A DNA stretch of 64,000 bases from Phycomyces nitens (lineage: Eukaryota > Mucoromycota > Mucoromycetes > Mucorales > Phycomycetaceae). A program made the position numbers and the translations under genes. Where the stretch lies: contig JAHRBC010000003.1 in the NCBI GenBank assembly GCA_022702545.1, positions 496,001 to 560,000 of the forward strand, read 5' to 3'. Below, piece after piece: positions 24,413 through 38,143 of the stretch (position 1 is the first letter of the stretch; each line of letters opens with the position of its first letter). The notes under the pieces were generated by a model. It was not told where the DNA came from. It searched no databases and saw nothing but the letters and a program-made list of their open reading frames with translations.

Positions 24413-25224
24413 CTACTTGAATCGGTAATATAAACGCTTGAAGCTAACCGCATTGACATGGCGAGCAACTGCGTTTGACAGTGAGGGATCTTTTGTGGCA
24501 GCAGCGTAACAGACATTCCAATTCATCCTGCCCTTGAATTCCTTCTTGAAATTGTCAACAAAGTCCAAAATGACCTGCTTATCAAAATCAGATTCAGGCC
24601 TCCTTGCTGGATCATTGCACACTAGGCCATCAACGTCGGGTTCCTCCATGGGAGTAACACAATCGTCCTCATTAGATAGCAGATTATCAACTATTCGAGC
24701 CATTTGAGCAGCGTATTCCATTCCAGCGGAGGCATAACGAATAGCTCGATCAGGATCCAAGCGGGCAGTTTTGACAATCTTTTTGAATTGGTCGTGAGAG
24801 TCAACGCATACTCGTTTTAGTGTATCCAGCCGACTTAATTCCTGTACGCCATCTTGAGTAACAACTTCCATACACAATTGGTAGAGCAATTTGATATTTT
24901 TATCGTCTCATCGTGAGTTGCCCATGATACTTGGTTCACCAGATATAAAAAAATGGGCAATGGCAGTAAGAGGTGGTAATGGTTCGTCCGCATTGACCAA
25001 ACCAATTATGCTATCTTTCGTCAACAAATAAAAATGCCTAGATATAAGCGTGCATTCCGTCTCCAACATATATGGCCATTTTTGCGTTGTCTTGAACTCT
25101 TCCACCAAAATAAAAAAAAAGACCGGCCAATATCATTAATACAGAATACCAAGACAATATGTAGAATGTTGTATCGTTTGTACACCTCCATGCAAGACGA
25201 GAATGCACGATGAATGAAGTCCAA
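24413..25224 (-). pseudogene. Unrecognised broken gene, likely transposon- or family-derived
   Basis: Three consecutive minus-strand pieces read like one protein. 25224-25110 gives HRAFSSCMEVYKRYN and ILHIVLVFCINDIGRS. After a shift in a poly-T run at about 25109-25118 it continues VEEFKTTQKWPYMLE and LPPLTAIAHFFISGEPSIMG down to a TGA at 24908-24910. After that stop it continues KLLYQLCMEVVTQDGVQEL, DPDRAIRYASAGMEYAAQMA, and ends YAAATKDPSLSNAVA. Codon character and residue mix look like once-functional coding sequence. I do not recognise the family. Position beside a MULE-like fragment suggests transposon cargo or an expanded lineage-specific family. An intron over the shift and stop cannot be excluded. 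Confidence 0.45.
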
Positions 25225-26385
25225 GTCAGGTACCGTTAAATCAACACAACGTAAACCCAGTCAAGGTCTAAATGACTTGGCAATATGATAAGGCACAAGT
25301 AAACACATAATATAAGTGTGCTTCATTTACTTGTGATTTACAGAAACCAAAGCAAGAAAGAAATGGTTGTCATGAGCAGTAACTTATGTTTGACACCGTT
25401 TTCACAAGTAGTATTCTTGACATTCTGGTAGAGTAGAGTAGATAAGAATCGACTGTTGCCAGTTTGTCCGAGCTGTATGAATTGATTCAGTCTAGAATCT
25501 TTACTGATTCAAAAATGTATTCTTGATAGACTTTGGTTTGATAAATTCTTGGTCAACAAAGTCTGCTCTCAAACAAGACAATGACGGTTCAAAAAGTGGT
25601 TTTAATATGTATAGATTGTGATACATAATCTCGTGACTCCCTTTGCTGTGTCAATTTACGGATACACCGATCCAAACACAGACCGCGTTTTTTGATAGTC
25701 GCTCTTTACTGAGATTCAATTTAATAAGCAAAAAAATAAACAAACCAAACTCCTACAACTAGACACTGTGGCTTTTTATAACAATCAAACAATTTTGTTT
25801 CAATAGAATCACCCCCAAAGGATTTGACAAGGTCTTTATGTGCTAATGGCTATAGTCCGAATCCACATACACCTTGATCTTTATCAAAAATAATGTACTT
25901 GGCTTAAAAAGATGTCAAGCCGAAAAAAAAACAAGTTGACCATACGTTTACCATTTATTAAAAAAAATAATGTTCCTTTACTGTTAAAATGAAGCCAAAA
26001 AAGAGAGAGAGCATATTGATGCAAGAGAATTTTGTCAATATAAAATTGGTACTCTACCCAGCCAACAGGCCCAAAAGGACTCTTAAAAAAGAAGGCTGGC
26101 CAGTCTATAAACAAGTCTGCAAGGCTCAAGTTTATCAGTTTTTAAATGTTTTCCAATAAACCCAATACCAACTTGTGTTTTTTTTTAAAAAAAAAGGCCA
26201 AGCATCTATACGCTGATAATGGAGTGTCCAAGAGAGATACTTGGTCGTCTTTTGGAACCTCTTTAATCAACACTATCCAAATATATATATATATATATAT
26301 ATCCACCAACGATTCATAACCCGTTTAAACACTCGACCGGAAAACCAAGTCATTGAGCTGTCACATACAAGAGACGCGCACAAGA
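25225..26385. other. Gene-poor A+T-rich region before the PRKRIP1 gene
   Basis: Short frames only. A minus-strand frame at 25884-26129 (DLFIDWPAFFF, FGPVGWVEYQ) is not recognisable. An (AT)n run at 26281-26300 lies about 90-100 bp upstream of the PRKRIP1-like start and may be its core promoter. No other gene seen. Confidence 0.45.
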
Positions 26386-27208
26386 ATGCTCACCAGAACT
26401 TTATCATCTCACACAATGGCAGACCATGAGAATAAAGACAGAAAAGAACGCAGAGAACGAAGAGAGCACGATGGGCCGAAAACAAAACGATACAATCTCA
26501 CACCTGCAGAACTTCAGCAACAGCAATTAGAAAAACTGTTTAAAAAGATCGACAAGCCAGTCTTTATTCCTGAACCATCAAGAGAAAAGTCATCCAAAGA
26601 ACCCAAAGAGTTTGTACGGAATGTTCCAGGTAATTTAGATCAATTGGCATCAAAACCATGCTCATTCCCAATCAAGGTTCAAGTGCGGGTGCGGGCAGTG
26701 GAGATTTCCATGTATACAGAGCTCATCGTCGTCGTGAATATGCACGTCTCAAGGAGATGGACGAAAGAGATGAAAAGGTAAAACAGCAGAGGACCTAGAC
26801 GGATATTGACATGATTTATAGGATAAAGAAGAGTATGAATATGATCTCAAGATTGCACAACTCAAGGCTGAAGACGAAGAACGAACAGCCAAGAAGCGAG
26901 CAAAGAGACAAAAGAGAAAACAACCTATAGTTAAGAAACAAAAAGTAGAACAGGCACCCAAGGCCGTAAAGCCTCCTCCCGCTTCCACGATCAGAATGGC
27001 AGATCACATCAATACCACTCCAAAAACTGTAGCCCAGGAAGAGGCTGCTGAGCCAATTGTAGAATCAGTTAAAGAACCATTGAGTACCGAGACTACTGAT
27101 GAAGCAGAGCCATTGACTGCCGAGACTACTGCTGATGCAGAGCCAATTGAACAAGAAGACAATGTCGAGGGCAAGATTGATATTGATTCTGATTCAGACG
27201 AAGAGTGA
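26386..27208 (+). CDS. PRKRIP1: PRKRIP1-like spliceosomal protein
   Basis: Homologue of PRKR-interacting protein 1, a small hel-rich component of catalytic spliceosomes. Exons: 26386-26629, 26677-26777, 26822-27208; 243 aa. Diagnostic blocks: [16 protein letters not shown], then EFVRNVPG joined across intron 1 to [20 protein letters not shown], almost identical to the animal signature [23 protein letters not shown] basic coiled stretch follows ([12 protein letters not shown]). The acidic tail ([10 protein letters not shown]) with repeated [13 protein letters not shown] units is a fungal addition. Two in-frame ATGs compete: 26386 (first) and 26416 (better context, CACAATGGC). The true start may be the second, giving 233 aa. 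Confidence 0.9.
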
Positions 27209-27372
27209 ATCGGGGGGGATATTCAAAGAACATTGAGTTTTTATATATGTATACGAAATATAAAGATAACAAAAAAATAATAATAGAGGAATGAAATGTA
27301 CATTGGGGGAGGAAATGAGGAGGAAGAGGAGGAGGAAAATAAGGCCAAAATATCAAGGATAAATATATATCT

Positions 27373-29872
27373 CTAATTTTTCTGGTCTCCTTTATCGAGG
27401 GTATTCATCCACTCTTCGGGTATGACTGGAACAACGACCTTTTCTCGTCGAGAATCCTCTGGGGCCCAACCACTGATATGCACCATGTGGGCTGTGGTTG
27501 GGACAGAGAAGGGCAGCATAAAGCGGGAGTCTTTGGTCTCCTTGATTTGCTTATCTTCATCGTCACTGCCTTCTCTTGAGGCAGCCAAGGACGGCAAGGG
27601 TTCAGTTGGCAGAGACGGTGGTGGCAAGGATGCAGAACTGGTGATGTTGACGCTAGATATTAGTGATCCCACAAACTGTGATACACTCTCTCTCCGGGAT
27701 CGTTTGCGCTGAATCGACACACTCTGGGTACGGGACATGGAAGATCCCCGTTGGCGTCCATCAGGACCCTTTTGGCGGGCCTGCCTAAAGCGAATTGTGT
27801 CTTCGGCCAGCTGGCAGACATACTGCTCAATGTTGTCTGGCAGACGAGGCTCATTGACTTCGTAACGATAGTTCATCACACATCTCTTGATCTGGAGTGC
27901 ATTGAGAGTATCAAACTTCTTGACTGTGTCAATAAAAAGAGTCGGTTCATCTAGCTGGGAAACACACTGCAGGAGCTGAAGAAGTTGGGTGATGGGATTG
28001 AGGTAAGACATCAGGCTAACTGGCAATCTGTGGTGATTTATCCAGTCTTCGACATGCGAGAGGTTCATGCGGACCTGCAGAGCCTTTGATCTGCTCAGAC
28101 GCTTCTTTGAAGTGAGGATGCGGTTGAACAGTTCGCAGGACATGGAGTGCAAGAACTGGCATAGGACCTGGATGATGATTGTAGGATGGACTTCATAAAA
28201 CTGCAAGACCTGGAATGTGCTCGACAGAAGATTGGTAACAGACTGAGGGCTGGTTCTCTCGGGACTAAAGACAATCGACTGACGAGGGTTGCGCCTAAAG
28301 AAGCGGTGCCAGTCGTCAGTAAAGTCAATGTCTTCCATTCCAGGAATCTCTTCATAGTCCAGCATTGCTGGTTCCAGCAGCCTTGTCATCTGGCGACAGG
28401 ATGCATTCACAATAAGTGTATAGGTCTCTGAGATGAGTTCAGAGAGGATCAACTGGTAATCTGCAGTCTCTGCAACCAGACCAGCGTCCTTTTTGAGATA
28501 ATAAAGCAACTGAGAAAAGTTTGTGATCCAAAAGGACAAGACAGACAAGTCGCACGAATGAGCCTATATATATATGTATATATCAACAGTTAGGTACTTG
28601 ATCTAGCAATATAGCATAAGCATAGTATAGCACATTCAAACCTGCCTTTGTGTACTTGCTCATGCGGGCAAGTGCTCCGCCAAGCACGTTACGAAGCAGC
28701 TCTGAACTGGAAAAGTAGTGGGCAAAACGGGCACTAAGAAACACCACATTTGCTGGCACGCACATCTCCTGCCGCTTCTCTTTGGAGGCCACAGAGTCCT
28801 GGTGAGGGATTTCAATACAGGTGATTACGGTGTCGAGAATGTAGTTGAGATGGTCTGCATTAAATACAAACATCTGGTGGGGCATGCAATTATCCCAATC
28901 GAATGTGTTGTAGATATCGTCCTCATTGTCGTCGCTGTAGTCGTAATCCTCATCGTCGTCACCTGTGCCTCCTGCAAGAGCCATCGCGGTCTCCATAAGG
29001 TGCTGACGACGATCAGACTCTTCTGCCAAAAAGTTATCTACACCCTCGGCTGTAGAGTAGTAATAAAAGTCATTGTCTCCGGCATTGGACGAAGCGGAGG
29101 ACGTGCTATAGACTGTGCGACCCATGGCGCTTGACGTGGAGGACATGCTGTCTCGGGGATTTGTGTTGAGGATGTCGGCAATCTTGTGGTTCTCTGTGTT
29201 TACGAAATCAAAAGCAGTACGACCTTTGGCTGTCTTTTGCTGCGAAGAAGCTCCATGGGCCAACAAGACCTTGACGAGTGCTTCGTGACTGTTGGTGGTG
29301 GCCCACATCAGGGCGGACCAGCCGACTAAACAAATAATAAGTTTTTTTTTGTTTTACACCAGACAAAATATAGGCTTACTAGAGTCCTGGATATCAACTT
29401 TTGCGCCTGCTGTCAATAATGCCTGGGCGATCTCAGTCTTTCCAAAACAGGCGGCATAGATCAGAGGAGTGGTGCCGTCCTTGTCGCGGGCGTCAATATC
29501 AATAAGGGCTCTTGTGGTCTCGTCCTCCAAAAGGGCCAAGACCTTTGAGAGGTCGCCACTGGACACCGTGCGAGAGAACTCCTTTGTAGCGATTGCCCCT
29601 TTGTCGGCTTGCGTGGATTCTTTTTCTTCGGATTCGTCTTCGCCATCGTCGGTTACACTTGGGGTATCGGTGATGTCGGACAAGGGGTTTGACCAACGAT
29701 TACCAAGCATCTCACTGAGCTCTTTGTAGCTTTCAGCCATGCGCTGGGACATTTCGTCATAGGACATGTTTTCAAACTGCTTCCTGACATCTGTGGGGGT
29801 GGGGGTGGGTTCATTAGGTTGGATGAGGGAGTAGGTGTCTTCTGACTCAATCGTAGTGATTTCGGGTATCAT
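27373..29872 (-). CDS. Ankyrin-repeat and DIL (dilute) domain protein
   Basis: Exons: 29872-29380, 29325-28646, 28563-27373; 787 aa. The N-terminal half has an acidic region, then ankyrin repeats (DGTTPLIYAACFGKTEIAQA and GWSALMWATTNSHEALVKVL). The second half is a dilute/DIL domain like that of the class V myosin cargo-binding tail: SVLSFWITNFSQLLYYLKKD near residue 400, then SMSCELFNRIL and ALQVRMNLSHVEDW, ending in a Ser/Arg-rich and Pro-rich tail. Fission yeast has a DIL-and-ankyrin protein of this layout, so the combination is a known fungal family. A role in vesicle traffic or polarity is inference. Intron 2 joins SKYTK to AHSCDLSVLSFW if it has a GC donor (AAG|GCAGGT); a weak GT donor nine bases further in would insert three residues. 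Confidence 0.85.
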
Positions 29873-29931
29873 CTTGAGTCTGAGTTGAATAAGAGAATGA
29901 AATTCCAAGGGAAGAAGAAAGAGGATAAGAT

Positions 29932-29967
<36 letters not shown>

Positions 29968-30477
29968 GTTATTATTATTATGATTTTTGAAGGGGGCGTT
30001 TTGTTTTTTTTTGCTTTTTGTTTTTTTTGCTCTTGCTTTTGTGAAATGTCTAATGGGAACACTCGCGTTAAAGAACCGCAAATAAAAAAAAAGTATATAT
30101 ATGAAGAGGGGGGGAGGGGGAGGGGGGCAAGCGATGGCGGAGTGCAGAAAGAGGACATGTCACTTTTAGGATGATGAAATTTCGGCTGGTTGGAAGAAGC
30201 TTGTATACATATTATATTTTTATTATATATATAAAATGCCATTCTGTCAATACGGTTTGTATATATACACAGTGTCTAGATGGCATGATCAGGACTGAGT
30301 GCAAACAAAAAGTGTGTAATTGGGCGGCGCATGGACCTTTATCATGGAGAAATGAATGTGTGCTACACAGACTGTCTGAATATGAGTGGCCATTGTGAGC
30401 CATTAGAACGATGTCTGAAACAAGCAGAAGATGGGTGTACCAGTGTTATTTGGTAAAACAGGAAGGACGCTTTTGGT
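29873..30477. other. Divergent promoter region, ankyrin-DIL / SKT5-like
   Basis: Contains an (AAT)n microsatellite at 29934-29965 followed by ATT units, a G-rich tract at 30103-30128, and TATATATAAAA at about 30223-30235 on the + strand. No gene seen. Confidence 0.5.
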
Positions 30478-33002
30478 ATGCCATTGTTTTTCTTATGTTT
30501 AAGAATAGCCTTTTATAGAAGAGCTCTAAAGAACACCACTCCAGAATCCACATCATCTCCTTTACCTTTCTCTTCCACCATGCCCTTTACAACCAGCCCA
30601 GAGAATGGCACTCTAGAGTATCCACAATCCGAGGGTTCCCTGTTTCGAATGAACAGCCTATTACACACCGAAAGGGCATTTCAAACACCTTATTCGGCGC
30701 ACATCGAACTACCAAAGCCCATCAAACCACTTCCCAAGGACCCTATCGAATCCCACCCACAAAGGAACCCTACCCTCTTTAATACCATCCAATCAGACTA
30801 TGGCACCCTCGAAAGGCGGTGGACCTACATTGAACCACCAGCAATGCCACTGTCGCCACAGCAGCCGCCTTGTTACCTTGGTCATTATAACCAAATTAAT
30901 ACAGTCCATAGTAATCCTTACACCTCTCTTTCGCCCTGGAATTCACTACGAAACACCCCAACAAATATACCTTTGCAACAGCCTGCCATGCCTGCTTGGG
31001 CTTATGATCCAGACCAAGAGAGCATGAAGATCGAAATACCTGCCCAGCCAAACTTGGGTTTTGAACCCTCTTCCCAAATGCAGCCTGCCAAACTACAGAA
31101 GCCTTTTGATCCCTCGATCACTACCCAAGAGAAGCCTCCAAGCTCTCTTGCCGTCCAAGATGTCCATTTGACCCATCTGCCCCATACGCCCGACAGACAC
31201 CGTAAGTCCTAGTAATCAAATCATATCAAATCCCCCCCCCCCCCCTTTTTTTTTTTTGCTCACAATTGTATAGACACAAATGATGCCCAAGTACGCAGCT
31301 CCCTCAGCATCCCCTCTTTTAGAAACAGCATGGATGCCAATTCTGCCCATCACAGTACTCCTGGCACATCGGTTACGTCGGATCACCTCATTCCGGATAG
31401 ACTTGTGGATCAGACTGGAGACCAGACCGGAGACCAGACCGGAGACCAAGACAGCGATACTTTCTCCCAGGCCTCTATGGATGAAGTCGGCTATGAAAGA
31501 ATCAATCTCCAGAGCGACCCTTTGGGCACAAGTGCTCCTAGAGCATTGACAATACAAACTAACCATGTTTCTTGGTCTCAGCCCTCATCTGGAGCCTACG
31601 ATAGAGCCGGGCCTATCAAGCCAGGCCAAATCGGTACTAGCCAGCAGAGTCCTCAGATCCGAATACCACCCCACTCTTTCAGCGCTGATCCAACTAGACC
31701 ACGCCTCACAATTGGGTCCATTAGTCTGGTCAGAAGTGAAGATTCCATCAAGGACTTTAGTCGTCTGGCCACAAAGACAAAGGATCCAGATACTCAGATG
31801 GTTTATGCCAACTATCTCTTGGAAGTCGCCAACTTATACCAAGTGCCTGCCCTATCAACTTCTATCCGCACCCTGCTCTTGAAAGAAGCGTGTGTCTGGG
31901 TCGAGAGGTTGGCCAAGGCTGGCTTACCAGAAGCACTCCTCATTCAAGGAAGATGGTATGAACTAGGCCATGCAGCATCAGACTGCATAGGTCGCAACTA
32001 TAGCAAACCAAACATGACAAAGGCATTGAAGTGCTATCAGCAAGCATCCAAGGCTGGTCTAAAGGATGCCTTTTATGCCCTGGCCGAATACTCGAGAACC
32101 CAGTCCGAGTGGCAAAAGGCATCGTTCAACTATGAAGCTGCTTCCAACAAAGGGCACATACTGGCCAAATACGCAAGTATTCCTTTACATCTAATTTCCT
32201 GGTCTGCTCACACTAGTGTTTAGGAACTTGCCAAACTAATTTTTGGTGGCCAAGAGAGATCCAATGATCTAACTAAAGCCATGAGGCTCTTGGTAGAGTC
32301 TGGGGGGCCTGAAGTTAAGGACAGTGCACAATCTTGTTTTATGCTGAGCTGCATATACGGACACCAGTTTGAGCTTGTTGGCCTGAGAGAGTAAGTTTTG
32401 TAAGAGGTGTTTACAAATATTAAACATGTTGTGATATAGGCACCCCGCATTTGGGCCATTTGATCCCACAAACGCCTATTTCTACTTGTCAAAAGCAGTC
32501 CGAATGGGTCATCTTGATGCGATCCACAAGATGGGGGAGGTGTGGGAGTATGGCCTATGGGACAAGACAAAGGATGTCGAAAAGGCCCTCGACTACTATA
32601 CTCGGGCAGCCCAAGAGAACCACCCGGCCTCAATGTTTGAACTCATCAGAGTCTACAGCGGACAAACCCATCTTGGCCAGCCTGAACAGGCGATTCTTTG
32701 GTGTCAGCGTGCCTCCGACAAGGGACATGCCAAGGCCGACTATCTATTAGGGTGAGTCTATGGTCTCTAGAAAGCATACTAATTGCAGAATTTACAGTCT
32801 ATACTATGAAGAGGGTCTTAATGGAATGGAGATTGACTACCCACGCGCCCTAGGCTACTTTACAAAGGCAGTTTCGAATGGATACACTGAAGCACAGTCT
32901 CGGCTTAATATTCCTCTCCAGATGATGCCCGATAATAGACCGACCACCCAAGGGGCTGTCAAGAGAAGGAGCAGTGCTCGTCTCAACTGTGATTTGATGT
33001 AA
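30478..33002 (+). CDS. SKT5: Sel1-repeat chitin synthase activator (SKT5/CHS4-like)
   Basis: Adaptor that in yeast activates and localises chitin synthase III at septin-marked sites. Exons: 30478-31201, 31274-32172, 32224-32390, 32440-32751, 32798-33002; 768 aa. The N-terminal 400 residues are Pro/Ser/Gln-rich with a DQTG tandem (31414-31450). The conserved block starts FSRLATKTKDPDTQMVYANY and runs through Sel1 repeats (AGLPEALLIQGRWYELG, ALKCYQQASKAGLKDAFYAL, ALDYYTRAAQENHPASMFEL, ALGYFTKAVSNGYTEAQSRL). The protein ends CDLM, a plausible CaaX prenylation box like the CVIM end of yeast Skt5. Intron 32173-32223 requires a GC donor (GCAAGT) to keep frame. Start is uncertain: 30580 (MPFTTSPEN) may be used instead, since the first 34 residues are hydrophobic and unlike the family. 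Confidence 0.88.
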
Positions 33003-33429
33003 TATTTGTATAAAATATACATATATATGTATATATATACACACATATACATATTAAATATATGTCTTGTGAATTGAAACACTGTTTCAATTCTAAATAA
33101 TAATAATAATAATCATAATACTCATAATAATCATAATCATAATCATAATAATAAAGGCTATAGGCGGAGAGAATGTAACCAATCAAAATCACGCTTCTTG
33201 ACGTTGATTTGTTGGATGGTTCGAGGGTGACACATTCGTCCAATATCCTATTTTAGTACCTGCAGCGTGTTTCCTGTTTTCTTGCGTAGTTGAGCTGTTG
33301 GTTGTGTAGCGTACCATTGTCATTCTGTTGCTCTGGTGAATCGTATGCATCTTCTGTAGGCCACCCACCCCCCCTCCCCCCCTTTTTTTTTGCCTTTTTG
33401 ACGTGTCTGCGGTCTTTCTATATCTGTAA
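33003..33429. other. SKT5-like 3' flank and CBK1 promoter
   Basis: A TATATG run at 33017-33063, an (AAT)n tract at 33100-33155, and pyrimidine-rich C and T runs at 33362-33390 just before the CBK1 start. No gene seen. Confidence 0.5.
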
Positions 33430-35301
<1,872 letters not shown>

Positions 35302-35410
35302 TTTCTCTCCATCTTTATTTTATATATACATATATATATAAATATATATATTAAAAAAACACACACACATACACACATACACACGTACTTCCATCACCCA
35401 AAAAAGGAAA

Positions 35411-37672
35411 ATGTCGTACTTTGAATTATCTTGTTCTGATGACATGGCCTGGTGGCCCTCTTTATGCAATTTTACTGCAGAACAACCCCATCTTGTCTTT
35501 TTTGTTCACCATGAGTCTGAAATGTATACTAGAGCCTCATTACCCAGTCCCAGCCCCCCTCTTATCGATATTGGTCGGCAGACTTCCTCAGGTTTCAACG
35601 TCCATACAAGACGTTACGGATGAAGTCTCGACTGGATCAGGAAGACTCGATGGCAGAGATGATCAGGGCAAGTTGTCCTACCATCATTAATCTAAATCAC
35701 AGCCATCAATATCTGATCACCACAGTCTACAGGAGACAGCTGGGAGAAGGACTGGGGATGGTCTATTGAAGACGTAGGTTCTGTTGCTTCATTTAAACTT
35801 GAAAAAAAAAACGGTTTCTTAATATCCGTTGCAGGAACCCAAAAAGACAGACAAGAATCCAAGTGAACTTGGCACAGAGACTCAGGGACTAGCACCAACA
35901 AAGGAATCCTATCTCGTGTCTGCCTCCCCAGGTGGCCGGCATCTTGTTCTGGCCTACAAGACCAAGTTTGTAATGGTAGAAGCCAACGAAAGTGAAGGCG
36001 AATATGCTGCCAAATGGCAGGGATCCGGCTGTGATTCTGTTGGGTAAGTATTATTTTTTTTGGCAAGACATCATTATTATATAAATATAAAGAAGAAGAA
36101 GAAAGGCAAAAGTGTCTTTATTATTCTCAAACCCTATTGAGCATCTTTGAATACCTTTTCTTGTCATGAGGGAGAGCATTACCGCCATTCTGTGCCTGCC
36201 ACGGTTTGTGCCATCGATCAGGAGAAAGTAAGTGGGACGATCACTAGGGAAAGCCCTGGATGCTTACAGTCAATTGTAGTGAGATATATGTGATGGTTGG
36301 TTACAATACTGGTTGGTTACGTATCTTTTCAGAGGTGATTTATACAAATGAGTTACATTGTGCATAAAGAATGCAGATTATAATCAATTCTTTAATTAGT
36401 CTGGAGTCCTGCTTATGGCTCAGCTATTGGAACTGGCTCCAATCCTGACCATCAAGCTACGCACACCACCGCCAATCTTTAAAGCATCGTTTCAAAAGGA
36501 CATTAACGAAGAAGATGAAGAAATCACCTTGCTGTTTGAATCAAACAAGGTGGTCAGTATCGACGGACACAGCTTATGGACTGCCCTCAGGACATCTGAC
36601 AGAGATGGTACGTCAGGTTTACACAATAATTATGGGATATTCATTTAAATATATATATATGCACATATATATATATATATATTTAAATATCAAAACAAAC
36701 AAATAAAATAAAGATGGCCCAAGATCATTCACCTACAAAAAGTGGGAGTTCCAGCAACAGGAAGGCATCCGAGATGTCGTCAGTCTTGGGCCTTCTCCAG
36801 GATATGCACAGCATCCCCTTGTAGATCAGCATTCAAGTCTCTCGACACGCGTGTTTTGTACACCAGCAACGGCACGGTTTATTGCAGTCGGCAATCACCC
36901 AATGCTGTCTTTTTATTCTACTCGAGAATCCACACGGCCTCTAATGTCTGCTGTCTCCATGGCCAGCTACATGGTTTCCCGAGTGGCCACACCTGTGCTT
37001 TCGTTTGCAAAGTCATGGTGGGGTGGCAGTCAGGGGGGCGGATCAACGGCAACATCAAATGCATCATCTCGATCAGGTTCCCCTTCTCCTCATCAGGATG
37101 CAGTCACCTTGGCCAGCATTGAGCCTGCAACACCTATTCAATCATCAATCTCATTTGCAGATCCCTACCGCCGTATTACCCAGATCAGCCTATCTCCTGC
37201 ACACTCAAGTTCACAGCGCCATCGTCTGGCAGTTACAAGCGACGTATTAGGACGAGTCATTCTATGGGACGTTGTGGAAGCAGAGATGATTCGAATGTGG
37301 AAGGGTGTAAGAGACGCGACTTGTGGCTGGCTAGAGGTGTTTGAGGGCGATCTGACAAACGATACAGGCAGACAGATGAAGAGTGGTCCGGCACGGATCC
37401 TGCTTTTCTTGGTAATCTATTCATCTCGGAGAGGCCTCTTAAAGGTATTCCAGATGCGGCATGGCAGACAGGTTGGAGTTTTTCATCTCGGACCAGACTG
37501 GCACTTGGTTCCTTGCGGGGGAGAGCCACTGGGCAGCAGCATGGTCAACATTGAACGGAGGAGAATGGCAATGCAAGAAGGAGAAGGCGAGTGTGGCGAG
37601 CTGTCAAAATGTCTCTTGATTGGACCAGGTGGAGAAGTACGCAACGTGGCAATGATGATGAAGCACACTTGA
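35411..37672 (+). CDS. RAB3GAP2: Rab3GAP regulatory (non-catalytic) subunit N-terminal-type protein
   Basis: Partner of the Rab3GAP catalytic subunit; in animals the pair acts as Rab18 GEF and Rab3 GAP in ER, lipid droplet and autophagy traffic. Proposed exons: 35411-35523, 35582-35667, 35733-35773, 35835-36043, 36171-36227, 36280-36334, 36400-36607, 36714-37672; 575 aa in frame. From exon 3 on it tracks the animal N-terminal domain: SWEKDWGWSIED, VGYNTGWLRIFSESGVLLMA, VVSIDGHSLW, YKKWEF, IAVGNHPMLSFYS, VEPATP-like IEPATP, DVLGRVILWDV, MIRMWKGVRDA, FLVIYSSRRGLLKV, and CLLIGPGGEVRNV. The long animal C-terminal half is absent, as in other fungi. Exons 1-2 are uncertain: frames overlap there, and the model needs a GC donor at 35668. 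The gene starts only 109 bp after the CBK1 stop. Confidence 0.85.
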
Positions 37673-38143
37673 TCTACCATGTTTATATTGCATATAACAC
37701 ACAGCATTTGATAACTAGGCTTTGTATTTCAATAGACGTATATTCAGCCAAATATATATATGAATATATATATGAATAAAAACAATAAAAACAATATATA
37801 TATGAAATTCATATTGCTTGTCTAGCAAGTGTAAGTTTAGGCAAGGTTTGTAATGACTATGCCAAGCGATTGATAGATTTGTTGATTAAACAACGGTGAA
37901 ACTACTGACAGGCCAATATGACTGATAAAAAAAAAGAACAAATATGAGTTTTGGCATATTCACTTGGCTTTGATAGTGCAAGTTAAATGTATGAGTGGCC
38001 AGATATTAAATATCTGTAAAACATTAAGTCTAGCCAGAAACACACTTGATGCTGCAAAGTGACTGATTGTCTTTATTAAAATGATGACATTTGGTACCAA
38101 GAAAGAGCAAAGAGAGCTAGGAAAAAAAGAACCCCCCCACTAA
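37673..38143. other. Convergent 3' spacer
   Basis: A+T-rich with TATATATG runs at 37749-37803. It holds the 3' flanks of the Rab3GAP gene (+) and the Pro-Ile repeat protein gene (-). No gene seen. Confidence 0.5.
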
